Shown here piece after piece: positions 1 through 7,135 of a stretch of 44,353 nt of DNA. The notes below the pieces were generated by a model that saw only the letters and a program-made list of their open reading frames with translations, was not told the origin of the DNA and ran no database searches. Position numbers and translations under genes: made by a program. Origin of the DNA: Mesorhizobium amorphae (GTDB lineage: Bacteria; Pseudomonadota; Alphaproteobacteria; Rhizobiales; Rhizobiaceae); the NCBI GenBank assembly GCA_003240775.1, contig QFNI01000033.1, forward strand, positions 1 to 44,353, given 5' to 3'. Within the stretch, counting starts at the first letter, position 1. Every line of letters starts with the position of its first letter.

Positions 1-932
1 TTCGAGAAGTGCGAGGCCGACACGAAGCCGCAGGCGACGGCCACCTCCACCACAGGCATGGACGACTGCACGAGCAGGTGCCGCGCGCGGTCGAGCCGGA
101 TCTCCAGGTAATAGCGCGCGGGCGAGCGGCCCATCTCCTGGCGGAACAGCCGCTCGATCTGCCGGCGCGACAGGTCCACCTCGTCGGCGATCTCGATCAG
201 TGACAGCGGCTCGGCCAGGTTTCCTTCCATCAGTTCAATGATGGTGAGCACCTTGGAGTTCTGCACGCCGAGCCGTGCGCGCAGCGGCAGGCGCTGGCGG
301 TCGGTCGGGTTGCGCACGCGGTCGGTCAGAACCTGCTCGCAGACGCGGTTGACCACGCCCTCGTCGAAATCGTCGCCGATCAGCTTCAGCATCATGTCGA
401 GCGCGGCCGTGCCGCCCGCGCAGGTGTAGATGTTGCCGTCCACCTCGTAGAGGTCGGCATAGACGTCTGCTTTCGGGAACGCCTCGGAAAAGCCCGGCAG
501 GTTTTCCCAGTGGATGGCGCAGCGCTTGTTGGACAGGAGCCCGGCCGCCGCCAGCACATAGGCGCCCGTGCATAGCCCGCCGATCGCCACCCCGCGATGA
601 TATTCCTCGCGCAGCCAGGCGAAGGCCGACTTGTTGGCATAGGTCTCCACATGCACGCCTGAGCACACGATCACCATGGAGGGCCGCTCGGGCCCGCCCA
701 TCTTGCGACGCTCGTCCTCGAGCGAGTTGTCGACCGCGCAGACCACGCCGTTCGACGCGCGCACCGGCTTGCCGTCCTGGCTCGCCAGCCGCCACTTGTA
801 GGCCTCGTAGCCGAGCATCCGGTTGGCCAGGCGCAACGGGTCCAGCGCGGTGGCAAAGGCCACCATCGTAAAGTCCGGCACCAGAAAGAAAACGATGGAA
901 CGCTTGACCGACTGCTTGCCGCTCACGAACAC
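1..932 (-). CDS. GlxA family AraC-type transcriptional regulator (3' end beyond window)
   Basis: The minus-strand frame is open from a GTG at 932 to the window edge, giving 310 codons without a stop. The first ~200 residues form a DJ-1/PfpI-like (class I glutamine amidotransferase) domain with the nucleophile-elbow-like stretch GGLCTGAYVLAAAGLL. An AraC helix-turn-helix domain follows, with IADEVDLSRRQIERLFRQE and AVACGFVSASHFS. Only the last turn of the protein should be missing. The family includes GbdR and CdhR, which sense glycine betaine and carnitine breakdown in Pseudomonas, so control of the methylated-amine genes nearby is plausible. That link is inference; the gene lies about 2 kb from the nearest of them. 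A second in-frame GTG sits at 926. No strong ribosome binding site decides between the two starts. Confidence 0.85.
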   Translation of the reverse strand, partial: MFVSGKQSVKRSIVFFLVPDFTMVAFATALDPLRLANRMLGYEAYKWRLASQDGKPVRASNGVVCAVDNSLEDERRKMGGPERPSMVIVCSGVHVETYANKSAFAWLREEYHRGVAIGGLCTGAYVLAAAGLLSNKRCAIHWENLPGFSEAFPKADVYADLYEVDGNIYTCAGGTAALDMMLKLIGDDFDEGVVNRVCEQVLTDRVRNPTDRQRLPLRARLGVQNSKVLTIIELMEGNLAEPLSLIEIADEVDLSRRQIERLFRQEMGRSPARYYLEIRLDRARHLLVQSSMPVVEVAVACGFVSASHFS

Positions 933-1045
933 GCCTGCTCTTGCGACCTCGGTAGCCTCGTGCTGCCTATCATGTCGCTATCGGAACAGAATTCGCCAGA
1001 CAGCGACACCTTGTCAATCGCCTGCCAATCACATCCCCGAAAATG

Positions 1046-1077
1046 AAAAACGCCGCCCGGCCTTGCGGCGGGCGGCG
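1046..1077 (-). terminator. Rho-independent terminator of the 46-aa gene
   Basis: Perfect 9-bp arms CGCCGCCCG (1051-1059) and CGGGCGGCG (1069-1077) enclose a 9-nt loop. Read on the minus strand the stem is followed by TTTTT (1050-1046). It lies about 30 bp past the stop at 1105 and before the GlxA gene starts, so it separates the two. Confidence 0.75.
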
Positions 1078-1104
1078 CGTATCCGAACCCGAGGGCTCAG
1101 GCAA

Positions 1105-1245
1105 TCACATCACGAGGCCGCCGAGGCGCGTGGCAGCGAGCGCGCCGGTCTGGCCGGGCATGGTGCGGCCCAGGCGCTGGCGCTCGAGACGCGTGTTGAG
1201 GTTGGCGTCGCGCGTGCGGGAAAAGAAACGGGAAAACAGGCTCAT
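1105..1245 (-). CDS. 46-aa small basic protein, unrecognised
   Basis: A short frame starts with ATG at 1245, preceded by the Shine-Dalgarno-like GGAGAG at good spacing, and ends with TGA at 1105. The protein begins MSLFSRFFSRTRD and is rich in Arg and Thr, with no Cys and no membrane segment. The start MSLFSRFF recalls the MSFFSSLRRF of the DUF1127 protein at 1523-1684, but the rest does not follow that family. A terminator hairpin directly downstream supports expression as a single-gene unit. The frame also runs upstream of the ATG, but nothing there supports a longer protein. Its place beside the DUF1127/LysR group suggests it may belong to the same regulon. Function unknown. Confidence 0.6.
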   Translation of the reverse strand: MSLFSRFFSRTRDANLNTRLERQRLGRTMPGQTGALAATRLGGLVM

Positions 1246-1522
1246 CGGGGACTCTCCATAAGGCTCAAGGACGGGTGCCTTCGCGCGTTGGAGTGGGGCA
1301 GCTCGTTCGGAATGACGCCTACTTAAGCACTTGCTGCCCACTTTTCAGCCTGGAATGCGAAGCGCTGCATCGCAAAAACGACAGCGGATGCGACGTATTC
1401 CAGTCTCGCGAAAAGACCATTAGATTTCAAAGTCTTGGCGAAGGAAGTTGCGGGACGATGCAGGGCTTGCATGGGCGCCCTGCTCCGATTGCATGGCTTG
1501 TGTGCCGAGCCGGCGTGCCCGT

Positions 1523-1684
1523 TCACCGTGCAGCCTGCCCGTGGCGCAGGCGATAGCGGGACGGCCAGCCGATATCCTTGCGCAACTCGGTCGGCATGCC
1601 CGAGATCATGCGCTCGGTGCGCGCCATCTCGCGGGCTTCGCTCCACTCGGCGGCGAAGCGGCGAAGAGATGAGAAAAACGACAT
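1523..1684 (-). CDS. DUF1127 micro-protein (53 aa)
   Basis: ATG at 1684 is preceded by a strong GGAGGA ribosome binding site, and the stop is TGA at 1523. The protein reads MSFFSSLRRFAAEWSEAR, then a basic helix ending in RKDIGWP. This is the DUF1127 (YjiS-like) pattern of a short amphipathic Arg-rich helix followed by a D-I/V-G motif. It is a paralogue of the protein at 2701-2859 (shared RFAAxW, ARxxxRTE, LPxELxxDxG pattern). DUF1127 proteins in Agrobacterium and Brucella are associated with RNA turnover and phosphate or stress responses, and several are under the LysR regulator VtlR. The gene is divergent from the LysR gene at 1795, with 110 bp between them. Confidence 0.85.
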   Translation of the reverse strand: MSFFSSLRRFAAEWSEAREMARTERMISGMPTELRKDIGWPSRYRLRHGQAAR

Positions 1685-1794
1685 GACTTCCTCCTTCCGT
1701 GAAGGGACGAAGCGTCCCGAGCCATTGACTTAGGACGTCCGCTATGTTCAATCCAATGAAATGAAATGGCCGTTACGTTCAGGAAAATGAAATC
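1685..1794. promoter_or_regulatory. Divergent promoter region between DUF1127 gene and LysR gene
   Basis: This 110-bp stretch is more AT-rich than its surroundings and separates two head-to-head genes, the usual place for a LysR-type autoregulatory site. It holds the imperfect dyad TTCAATCCAATGAA (1744-1757), close to a T-N12-A arrangement, and the Shine-Dalgarno of the DUF1127 gene. I cannot place a convincing -35/-10 pair. Confidence 0.4.
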
Positions 1795-2694
1795 ATGAAC
1801 GCTCCGCTCAACCACCCCCTGCCGCTGCTCGAACTCGATGTGCTCCGCACCTTCGTGGCCATCGCCGACACCGGCAGCTTCACCACGGCGGCGAATGCCG
1901 TCTTCCGAACGCCGTCCGCCGTTTCCATGCAGATCAAGAAGCTGGAAGAGATGCTCGGCCGTTCCGTGTTCCTGCGTGACGCGCGCTCGGTCCGGCTGAC
2001 GGCCGATGGCGAAGTGCTGCTCGGCTATGCGCGGCGCATGCTCGCCATCAACCGCGAGGCCGTGGCGAAGTTCGTGGTGCCCGACATAGTGGGCGTGGTG
2101 CGCCTCGGCTCGCCTGACGACTATGGTGAGACGGTCCTGCCGTCCGTGCTCAAGCGCTTCGCGCAGTCGCACCCTTCGATCGCGGTGGATGTCACGCTTG
2201 ACCAGACGGTGAACCTGCGCCGCCGCCTGGAGGACCGTTCGCTCGACCTGACGCTTGTGACGGCCACGCCGCGCATGATCGCAGAGGGCGTGGAGGTGAT
2301 CTGGACGGAGCCGCTCGTCTGGGCCGGCGCGAAAGGGGGCTCGGCGCATCTGCGCGAGCCGCTGCCGGTGTCGCTCTGGGAGGAGGGGTGCCTGTGGCGC
2401 GCGAGCGCGATGGATGCGCTGGGCCGCGAGGGCCGCAACTTCCGCATCGCCTATATGAGCGCCTTCACCTCCGCACAGCGCGCGGCCATCAAGGCCGATC
2501 TGGCGATTGCCCCCATGGGCCGCTCGTTCGTGGGCGGCGACATCGTGGAACTCGGAGTGAAGGACGGCCTGCCGGATATCGGCACCTATTCCATTGGCCT
2601 TTACGTGTCGCCCGAAGCTTCAGCCCCGGTGCGGGCCGTGGCCGACCACATCCGGGCGGCCATGGCCGGCTTTGCCGACAGCGGCCGCCTCTGA
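1795..2694 (+). CDS. lsrB: LysR-type transcriptional regulator, LsrB/VtlR-like
   Basis: A 299-residue LysR regulator. The winged HTH spans about residues 14-72, with TGSFTTAANAVFRTPSAVSM as the recognition region, and the effector-binding domain fills the rest. The start MNAPLNHPLPLLELDVLRTF and the following stretch match my memory of the conserved N-terminus of LsrB (Sinorhizobium) and VtlR (Brucella, Agrobacterium). Those regulators control oxidative-stress, surface-polysaccharide and DUF1127 genes. The flanking DUF1127 genes at 1523-1684 and 2701-2859 fit that identity strongly. Only one Cys is present (C199, in EEGCLW), whereas LsrB redox sensing has been tied to several cysteines, so sensing may differ here. 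The LysR family call is certain; the symbol is likely but unproven. Confidence 0.85.
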   Translation: MNAPLNHPLPLLELDVLRTFVAIADTGSFTTAANAVFRTPSAVSMQIKKLEEMLGRSVFLRDARSVRLTADGEVLLGYARRMLAINREAVAKFVVPDIVGVVRLGSPDDYGETVLPSVLKRFAQSHPSIAVDVTLDQTVNLRRRLEDRSLDLTLVTATPRMIAEGVEVIWTEPLVWAGAKGGSAHLREPLPVSLWEEGCLWRASAMDALGREGRNFRIAYMSAFTSAQRAAIKADLAIAPMGRSFVGGDIVELGVKDGLPDIGTYSIGLYVSPEASAPVRAVADHIRAAMAGFADSGRL

Positions 2695-2700
2695 GCCGTC

Positions 2701-2859
2701 TCAGCCCGCCATGCGGCGGCGGCTCGACGCGGCGCGCGAGCCGGAATAGCCGACATCGCGCTGCAACTCGGGCGGCAGGGCCTCCAGCATGATCTCGGTG
2801 CGGCGGCGGGCGCGGGCCGCACGCCAGTCTGCGGCGAAGCGCGAAATGCTCTCGAACAT
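2701..2859 (-). CDS. DUF1127 micro-protein (52 aa)
   Basis: ATG at 2859 follows the ribosome binding site AAGGAA, and the stop is TGA at 2701. The gene is convergent with the LysR gene, leaving only 6 bp between stops. The protein starts MFESISRFAADWRAARARRR and carries LPPELQRDVGY, the DUF1127 signature, and it ends in an Arg-rich tail. It is a clear paralogue of the 53-aa protein on the other side of the LysR gene. Likely role, from the family: a small basic protein active in RNA metabolism or stress adaptation. No enzymatic motif is visible. Confidence 0.85.
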   Translation of the reverse strand: MFESISRFAADWRAARARRRTEIMLEALPPELQRDVGYSGSRAASSRRRMAG

Positions 2860-2927
2860 GGTCGTTTCCTTGGCTTATCGAGGCGCTGTCTTACGGGCAG
2901 CGCATCCGTGGCCCCGATCTAGAAGCA

Positions 2928-2940
2928 TCCCGTATCGGGA
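2928..2940. promoter_or_regulatory. Candidate LysR-type box (T-N11-A palindrome)
   Basis: TCCCGTATCGGGA is a perfect 5-bp dyad with T-N11-A geometry, the classic LysR-box layout. It lies about 70-80 bp upstream of the DUF1127 gene that starts at 2859. The LsrB/VtlR-like regulator next door is the obvious candidate ligand. A 13-bp palindrome of this sort could arise by chance. Confidence 0.3.
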
Positions 2941-3057
2941 ATGTGACGGGAACGCAGGACGGACCGCTTGGAGGCGGTTACCGAGCGATCCCGAAAATCG
3001 AGGCGGACGCGGCGCTTAGCACCGCATCCGTTAAGATTGCAACAACGATGAAGCGGT

Positions 3058-3089
3058 CCCGAGAAACTTTGCGTGCAAAGTTTCTCGGG
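3058..3089. repeat. Perfect 32-bp palindrome downstream of pdxY
   Basis: Arms CCCGAGAAACTTTGC (3058-3072) and GCAAAGTTTCTCGGG (3075-3089) are exactly complementary and flank GT. The element sits 7 bp past the pdxY stop in non-coding DNA. It would fold into a very stable hairpin but has no T-run on either strand, so it is not a classical intrinsic terminator. A dispersed palindromic (REP-like) unit or a transcript-stabilising 3' hairpin is possible. Confidence 0.7.
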
Positions 3090-3095
3090 CGTCCT

Positions 3096-3950
3096 TCAGG
3101 CGGCGAGGATTTCGGCCGCGAAGCGCTGCGAGGGCGACACGAACTCGTCTTGCGCAGCGATCATCTGGATTTCCCGCGAGCCCGCTTCCGTCGTGCGGCG
3201 CAGAAGACCGTAGGTCGCCGAGACCGCGTGCACCAGCGCCTCCTCTGCCGAGGCCCCCTGCAGCATCCGCCCGAGAAAGAGAGCCGCGATCGCATCGCCC
3301 GCGCCGTTCACGCTGATCGGCAGAAGCGGCGTGCGCACCCGCGCCAGCCGGCCGTCCGAGGACAAAAGCACGTCGGCTGCATCGCCAGGCGTGTCCTCGA
3401 GCTGCAGGCTCGTCACCATCACGGTTTTCGGGCCCATCGCGTGAAGCGTTGCCACCGCGCGCACCGCATCGCGCGTCGTGCGCACGCTGGTGCCCGCGAG
3501 ATATTCCAGCTCGAACTGGTTGGGCGTCACGATGTCGGCTGCTGGCACCGCGCGGTCCCGCATGAATTCGGGGATGCCCTCCCGCACGAACACGCCGCTC
3601 TCGACATCGCCGATCACGGGGTCGCAGCAGTAGAGCGCCTTTGGGTTCGCCGCGCGCACCCGGCCCACCGCATCCAGCACCGCCTCGCCGATGCCGGCGT
3701 CTCCCATGTAGCCAGAGAGCACCCCGTCGCAGGAGGGCAGCACGCCCAGCGCATCGATGCCAGCGATCAGATCGCGCACGCTTTCGCCCGAATAGACCTG
3801 GCCGCGCCAATGGCCGTAGCCCGTGTGGTTCGAGAACTGGACGGTGTTCACCGCCCAGACATCGATCCCCATGCGCTGGAGCGGGAAAACGGCCGACGCG
3901 TTGCCGACATGGCCGTAGGCCACCCAGGACTGGATCGACAGGACGTTCAT
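3096..3950 (-). CDS. pdxY: Pyridoxal kinase PdxY
   Basis: 284 residues, the usual PdxY length. It belongs to the ribokinase-like PfkB fold and phosphorylates pyridoxal to pyridoxal 5'-phosphate with ATP. Visible motifs are MNVLSIQSWVAYGHVGN at the start, GYMGD (80-84), TPNQFELEYLAG (142-153) and the anion-hole motif NGAGDA with the catalytic Asp at about 219. The ATG at 3950 is chosen because the family starts here; the frame runs on upstream without family likeness. The gene is the last of a same-strand run after the RACo-like gene (90-bp gap). It may supply PLP for enzymes such as the class III aminotransferase at 26181, although a direct tie to demethylation is only positional. Confidence 0.92.
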   Translation of the reverse strand: MNVLSIQSWVAYGHVGNASAVFPLQRMGIDVWAVNTVQFSNHTGYGHWRGQVYSGESVRDLIAGIDALGVLPSCDGVLSGYMGDAGIGEAVLDAVGRVRAANPKALYCCDPVIGDVESGVFVREGIPEFMRDRAVPAADIVTPNQFELEYLAGTSVRTTRDAVRAVATLHAMGPKTVMVTSLQLEDTPGDAADVLLSSDGRLARVRTPLLPISVNGAGDAIAALFLGRMLQGASAEEALVHAVSATYGLLRRTTEAGSREIQMIAAQDEFVSPSQRFAAEILAA

Positions 3951-4039
3951 CGGCTCGGGCACTCCGTTTGAGGCGGGGGCTTTTTCCACGCCGCCGGCGG
4001 TTTTGCCAAGAGCGGTGCGTTGGGCCAGCGCGGAAGGGC

Positions 4040-6070
4040 CTATTCGCGTCCGCGCCTGCCCCTGCGCCGCCCGCCCTCGGTGCCCGCATCCGCTGCCACC
4101 TTGCGGGCCGGCAGCGTCACGGCAGCGCTCAGGTGCGGGAAGGGGTCGACCTTGTTGGGCAGCGCCATCGCGTCCACGAAGAGCTGCTGGAAATTGGGCT
4201 CGAGCGCGGTCTCGATCTTTTCGATGCGCGTGACCATTTCCTCGATCTCGCGCCGGTGGCCGCGGTTGAGCAGCGCCATCAGCGCACCCGTGCCCGCGGC
4301 GTTGCCCACCGCCTTCACCTCGGACAGCTCGCAATCGGGGATCAGCCCCAGCACCATCGCGTATTTCGGGTCGATGAAGGAGCCGAAGGCGCCAGCGAAG
4401 CGGACCGTGTCGACGCTCGCCGTTTCCTGCTTCTCCATCAGGAGCTTGATGCCGGCATAGAGCGCCGCCTTGGCGAGCTGGATCGCGCGTACGTCGTTCT
4501 GGGTGACGGTGATGCGGGGCGCGCCGTCGTGCAGGAGATAGGAGAAGGTGCGCCCGTTCTGGATGATCCGGGCCGAGCGCGCGGCAAGTGAACCATCCAC
4601 CACTCCGTCCTCGGAGATGATGCCCGCGAGATACATCTCCGCCACCACCTCGATGATGGCCGAGCCGCAGATGCCGGTGATGCCGGTGGCCTGAGCGGCC
4701 TCTGCGAACCCATCCTCGTCCGACCAGGGCTCGACGCCGATCACGCGGAAACGCGGCTCGAGCGTGTCGGGGGCGATGCGCACGCGCTCGATGGCGCCGG
4801 GCGCCGCCCGCTGGCCCGACGAAATCTCCGCGCCCTCGAAGGCCGGTCCCGTGGGGGATGAGGCCGCCACCACGCGCGACGCGTTGCCGAGCACGATCTC
4901 GGCGTTGGTGCCGACATCGACCAGAAGCATCATGCGGTCCTGCCGATAGGGGCCTTCCGAAAGGGTCGCGCCCGCCGCGTCCGCCCCGACATGGCCGGCG
5001 ATGCAGGGCAGCATGTAGAGCCGTCCGCCGCGCGAAACCTCGATGCCGATGTCATGCGCCGGCAGTTCCACCGCACCCGAAAGCGCCAGCGCGAACGGTG
5101 CCTGGCCGAGCTCGGTCGGATCGATGCCCAGAAACAGGTGGTGCATGATCGGGTTGCCCACGAACACGCTGTCGAAGATGTCGGTGCGTGCGATCCCGCC
5201 TTCCGCGCAGACCTTGCCGATCAGCCCGTTGACGGCCTCGCGCACGGCGCGCGTCATGGCTTCGCGGCCGTCGGGGTTCATCATCACATAGGAGACCCGG
5301 CTCATCAGGTCTTCGCCGAAGCGGATTTGCGGGTTGGACGTGCCGGACGACGCCACGATCCGGCCCGACAGAAGCGACACGAGATGCATGGCGATCGTGG
5401 TCGAGCCGATATCGCAGGCGATGCCGTAGGCTTCGTTCTTGAGGCCGGGGAAGAGGTCGATGATCACCGGCCTGTCGGTCTCGCGATCGCGATGGATCAC
5501 GGCGGTGACACCCCAATTGCCCTTGCGCAAGATGCCTTGCACGAGCGGCAGAAGATGGGGGGCGACATCGAGGTCGCGCCAGCCCCAGTCCTTTTCGAGC
5601 ACAGCCTTCAGCCGGTCGAGATCGCCGAGCGGCTTGTGCATGTCGGGCTCTTCCACCTCGACGAAGCAGAGCTGGATGGCCGCGTTCCGCTCGATCACGC
5701 GGTCGGTGGCCGCCTTGCGCACCACCTGGGCGTTGATCACCGTGTCCTGCGGCACATCCACCACGAGATCGCCCTGCACGGTGGCCGAGCAGGACAGGCG
5801 CCGCCCTTCGGGTAGGCCCCGCACACGCTCGTAGCGCTCTTCCTTGGGGCCCTTGGGCGAGATGTGGTCGAGCGTTGACGTGATGCCATGCTTGGCGAAC
5901 TGGCCCGCCTGCACCTCGATCTGGCACCGCCCGCAGGTCGCGCGTCCGCCGCACACGGATTCCACATAGACGCCGAGCTCGCGCGCGGCATCGAGGAGCG
6001 ACGTGCCCACCGGAAAGCGCCCGCGCTTTCCCGAGGGCATGAAGAGGACGAGGGGATCGGGCGCTGTCAT
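4040..6070 (-). CDS. RACo-like corrinoid activation ATPase (2Fe-2S plus ASKHA domains)
   Basis: 676 residues. The N-terminus is a plant-type [2Fe-2S] ferredoxin domain with C40, C46 and C49 (CGGRATCGRC) and C94 (RRLSCSATV). A linker follows, and then the DUF4445/ASKHA actin-like ATPase module containing ACDIGSTTIAMHL, LVDVGTNAEIVLG and FAGAFGSFIDP. Proteins of this layout (RACo; RamA is a relative with a C-terminal 4Fe-4S domain) use ATP to reduce inactive Co(II) corrinoid protein to Co(I). The likely target is the corrinoid protein at 11586-12281. The last 11 residues, GGRRRGRRGRE, form a basic Arg/Gly tail outside the fold. The gene lies 35 bp after the MeTr gene on the same strand, so co-transcription is expected. 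Assignment is firm at family level; the electron donor is unknown. Confidence 0.88.
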   Translation of the reverse strand: MTAPDPLVLFMPSGKRGRFPVGTSLLDAARELGVYVESVCGGRATCGRCQIEVQAGQFAKHGITSTLDHISPKGPKEERYERVRGLPEGRRLSCSATVQGDLVVDVPQDTVINAQVVRKAATDRVIERNAAIQLCFVEVEEPDMHKPLGDLDRLKAVLEKDWGWRDLDVAPHLLPLVQGILRKGNWGVTAVIHRDRETDRPVIIDLFPGLKNEAYGIACDIGSTTIAMHLVSLLSGRIVASSGTSNPQIRFGEDLMSRVSYVMMNPDGREAMTRAVREAVNGLIGKVCAEGGIARTDIFDSVFVGNPIMHHLFLGIDPTELGQAPFALALSGAVELPAHDIGIEVSRGGRLYMLPCIAGHVGADAAGATLSEGPYRQDRMMLLVDVGTNAEIVLGNASRVVAASSPTGPAFEGAEISSGQRAAPGAIERVRIAPDTLEPRFRVIGVEPWSDEDGFAEAAQATGITGICGSAIIEVVAEMYLAGIISEDGVVDGSLAARSARIIQNGRTFSYLLHDGAPRITVTQNDVRAIQLAKAALYAGIKLLMEKQETASVDTVRFAGAFGSFIDPKYAMVLGLIPDCELSEVKAVGNAAGTGALMALLNRGHRREIEEMVTRIEKIETALEPNFQQLFVDAMALPNKVDPFPHLSAAVTLPARKVAADAGTEGGRRRGRRGRE

Positions 6071-6105
6071 GGCATGCTCTTGCGAAAGAAAGGGCGAGGG
6101 GGTCG

Positions 6106-7071
6106 TTATCCCCGCGCCATCCGCGCTTCGCGCCCACCGCGGCGACGGCCGGCACCCGCTGCATCTCCTGGTGCCGTGACCGCCACGGGAGCGGGAGCCG
6201 CGTGCTCGCCGGGCTTGTAGTCCTTGTAGGTTTTGATCCAGGTCGTGCAGTTCTCGTCGGTACCGGCAAGCACGTTCGCGCCGCGCACGGCTTCCATCTC
6301 CTGCGGGCGGCAGGGGTTCATGATGGCGGACGTCATGCCGGCGCCGATCACCATCGGAATGAAGGCCGCGTTGATGCCGTGGCGGTGGGGCAGGCCGAAC
6401 GAGATATTGGACAAGCCGCAGGTGGTGTTGACCTTCAGCTCCTCGCGCAGGCGGCGCAGAAGCGCGAAGACCTGACGCCCGGCGTCTCCCAGCGCGCCGA
6501 TGGGCATCACGAGGGGATCGACCACCACGTCATGGGCGGGAATGCCGAAATCGGCGCAGCGCTCGACGATCTTCTTGGCGACCGCGAAGCGCACGTCGGG
6601 GTCCATGGAAATGCCGGTCTCGTCGTTGGAGATGGCGACCACGGGCACGTTGTACTTCTTGACCAGCGGCAGGATGGCTTCGAGCTTCTCCTCCTCGCCC
6701 GTCACCGAGTTCACGAGCGGGCGGCCCTTGGCGACCTTCAGCGCCGCCTCGATCGCGGCCGTGACCGAAGAATCGATGGAAAGCGGCAGGTCGACCAGGC
6801 CCTGGACGATCTCCATGGTCTGCACGAGCAGAGCGGGCTCGGTGGCGTTTGGGTCGACGGCGGTGACGCCCGCGTTCACGTCGAGCATGGTCGCACCTGC
6901 AGCGGCCTGCTCCAGCGCGTCCTTGATCACCGTCTCGAAATTGCCCGCCACCATCTCGGCTGCCAGCTTCTTGCGGCCCGTGGGGTTGATGCGCTCGCCG
7001 ATCACGCAGAACGGCTGGTCGAAGCCGATGACGATTTCGCGCGTTGCGGACGCGACGATGGTGCGGGTCAT
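6106..7071 (-). CDS. Methyltetrahydrofolate:corrinoid methyltransferase (pterin-binding, MtgA/AcsE type)
   Basis: 321 residues with a dihydropteroate synthase-like TIM barrel. Pterin-binding motifs are GERINPTGRK (25-34), LDVNAG (63-68), SIDSS (98-102) and NSVTGEEEK (121-129), with NDETG and DPLVMPIG further on. The enzyme moves a methyl group between corrinoid protein and tetrahydrofolate; in a demethylation pathway the direction is methyl-cob(III) to THF. The core ends near residue 290. After it comes a Pro/Ala linker and a basic tail with six Arg in the last 13 residues (RRRGGREARMARG). The ATG at 7071 has a GGAGGG ribosome binding site. A palindrome at 7087-7108 lies just upstream and suggests its own regulated promoter. 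It is followed by the RACo-like gene. Confidence 0.9.
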   Translation of the reverse strand: MTRTIVASATREIVIGFDQPFCVIGERINPTGRKKLAAEMVAGNFETVIKDALEQAAAGATMLDVNAGVTAVDPNATEPALLVQTMEIVQGLVDLPLSIDSSVTAAIEAALKVAKGRPLVNSVTGEEEKLEAILPLVKKYNVPVVAISNDETGISMDPDVRFAVAKKIVERCADFGIPAHDVVVDPLVMPIGALGDAGRQVFALLRRLREELKVNTTCGLSNISFGLPHRHGINAAFIPMVIGAGMTSAIMNPCRPQEMEAVRGANVLAGTDENCTTWIKTYKDYKPGEHAAPAPVAVTAPGDAAGAGRRRGGREARMARG

Positions 7072-7086
7072 GTGGTCCCTCCGGAA

Positions 7087-7108
7087 GATATAAAGATTTG
7101 TTTATGTC
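7087..7108. promoter_or_regulatory. Imperfect palindromic operator upstream of the MeTr gene (SahR-like)
   Basis: The half-sites ATATAAAGA and TTTATGT form an imperfect 22-bp dyad (8 of 11 pairs) ending 16 bp before the MeTr start codon. It is 16/22 identical to the dyad at 18829-18850 (read on the opposite strand) upstream of the homocysteine methyltransferase gene; both fit CATAAAGA-N2-TCTTTATG. From memory, this resembles the AT-rich palindromes assigned to SahR-type ArsR repressors of the methionine/SAH cycle in alphaproteobacteria. The shared pattern is visible; the regulator is inferred. Confidence 0.55.
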
Positions 7109-7135
7109 GTTATGATTGGTGTGGCAAGGCGGCGC

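Noticed and set aside
1246..1522. AbcR-type small RNA gene near the LsrB/VtlR-like regulator
   Set aside because: The known neighbourhood in some rhizobia made this worth a look, but the 277-bp gap lacks a terminator hairpin with T-run and the expected unpaired CUCC-type loops.
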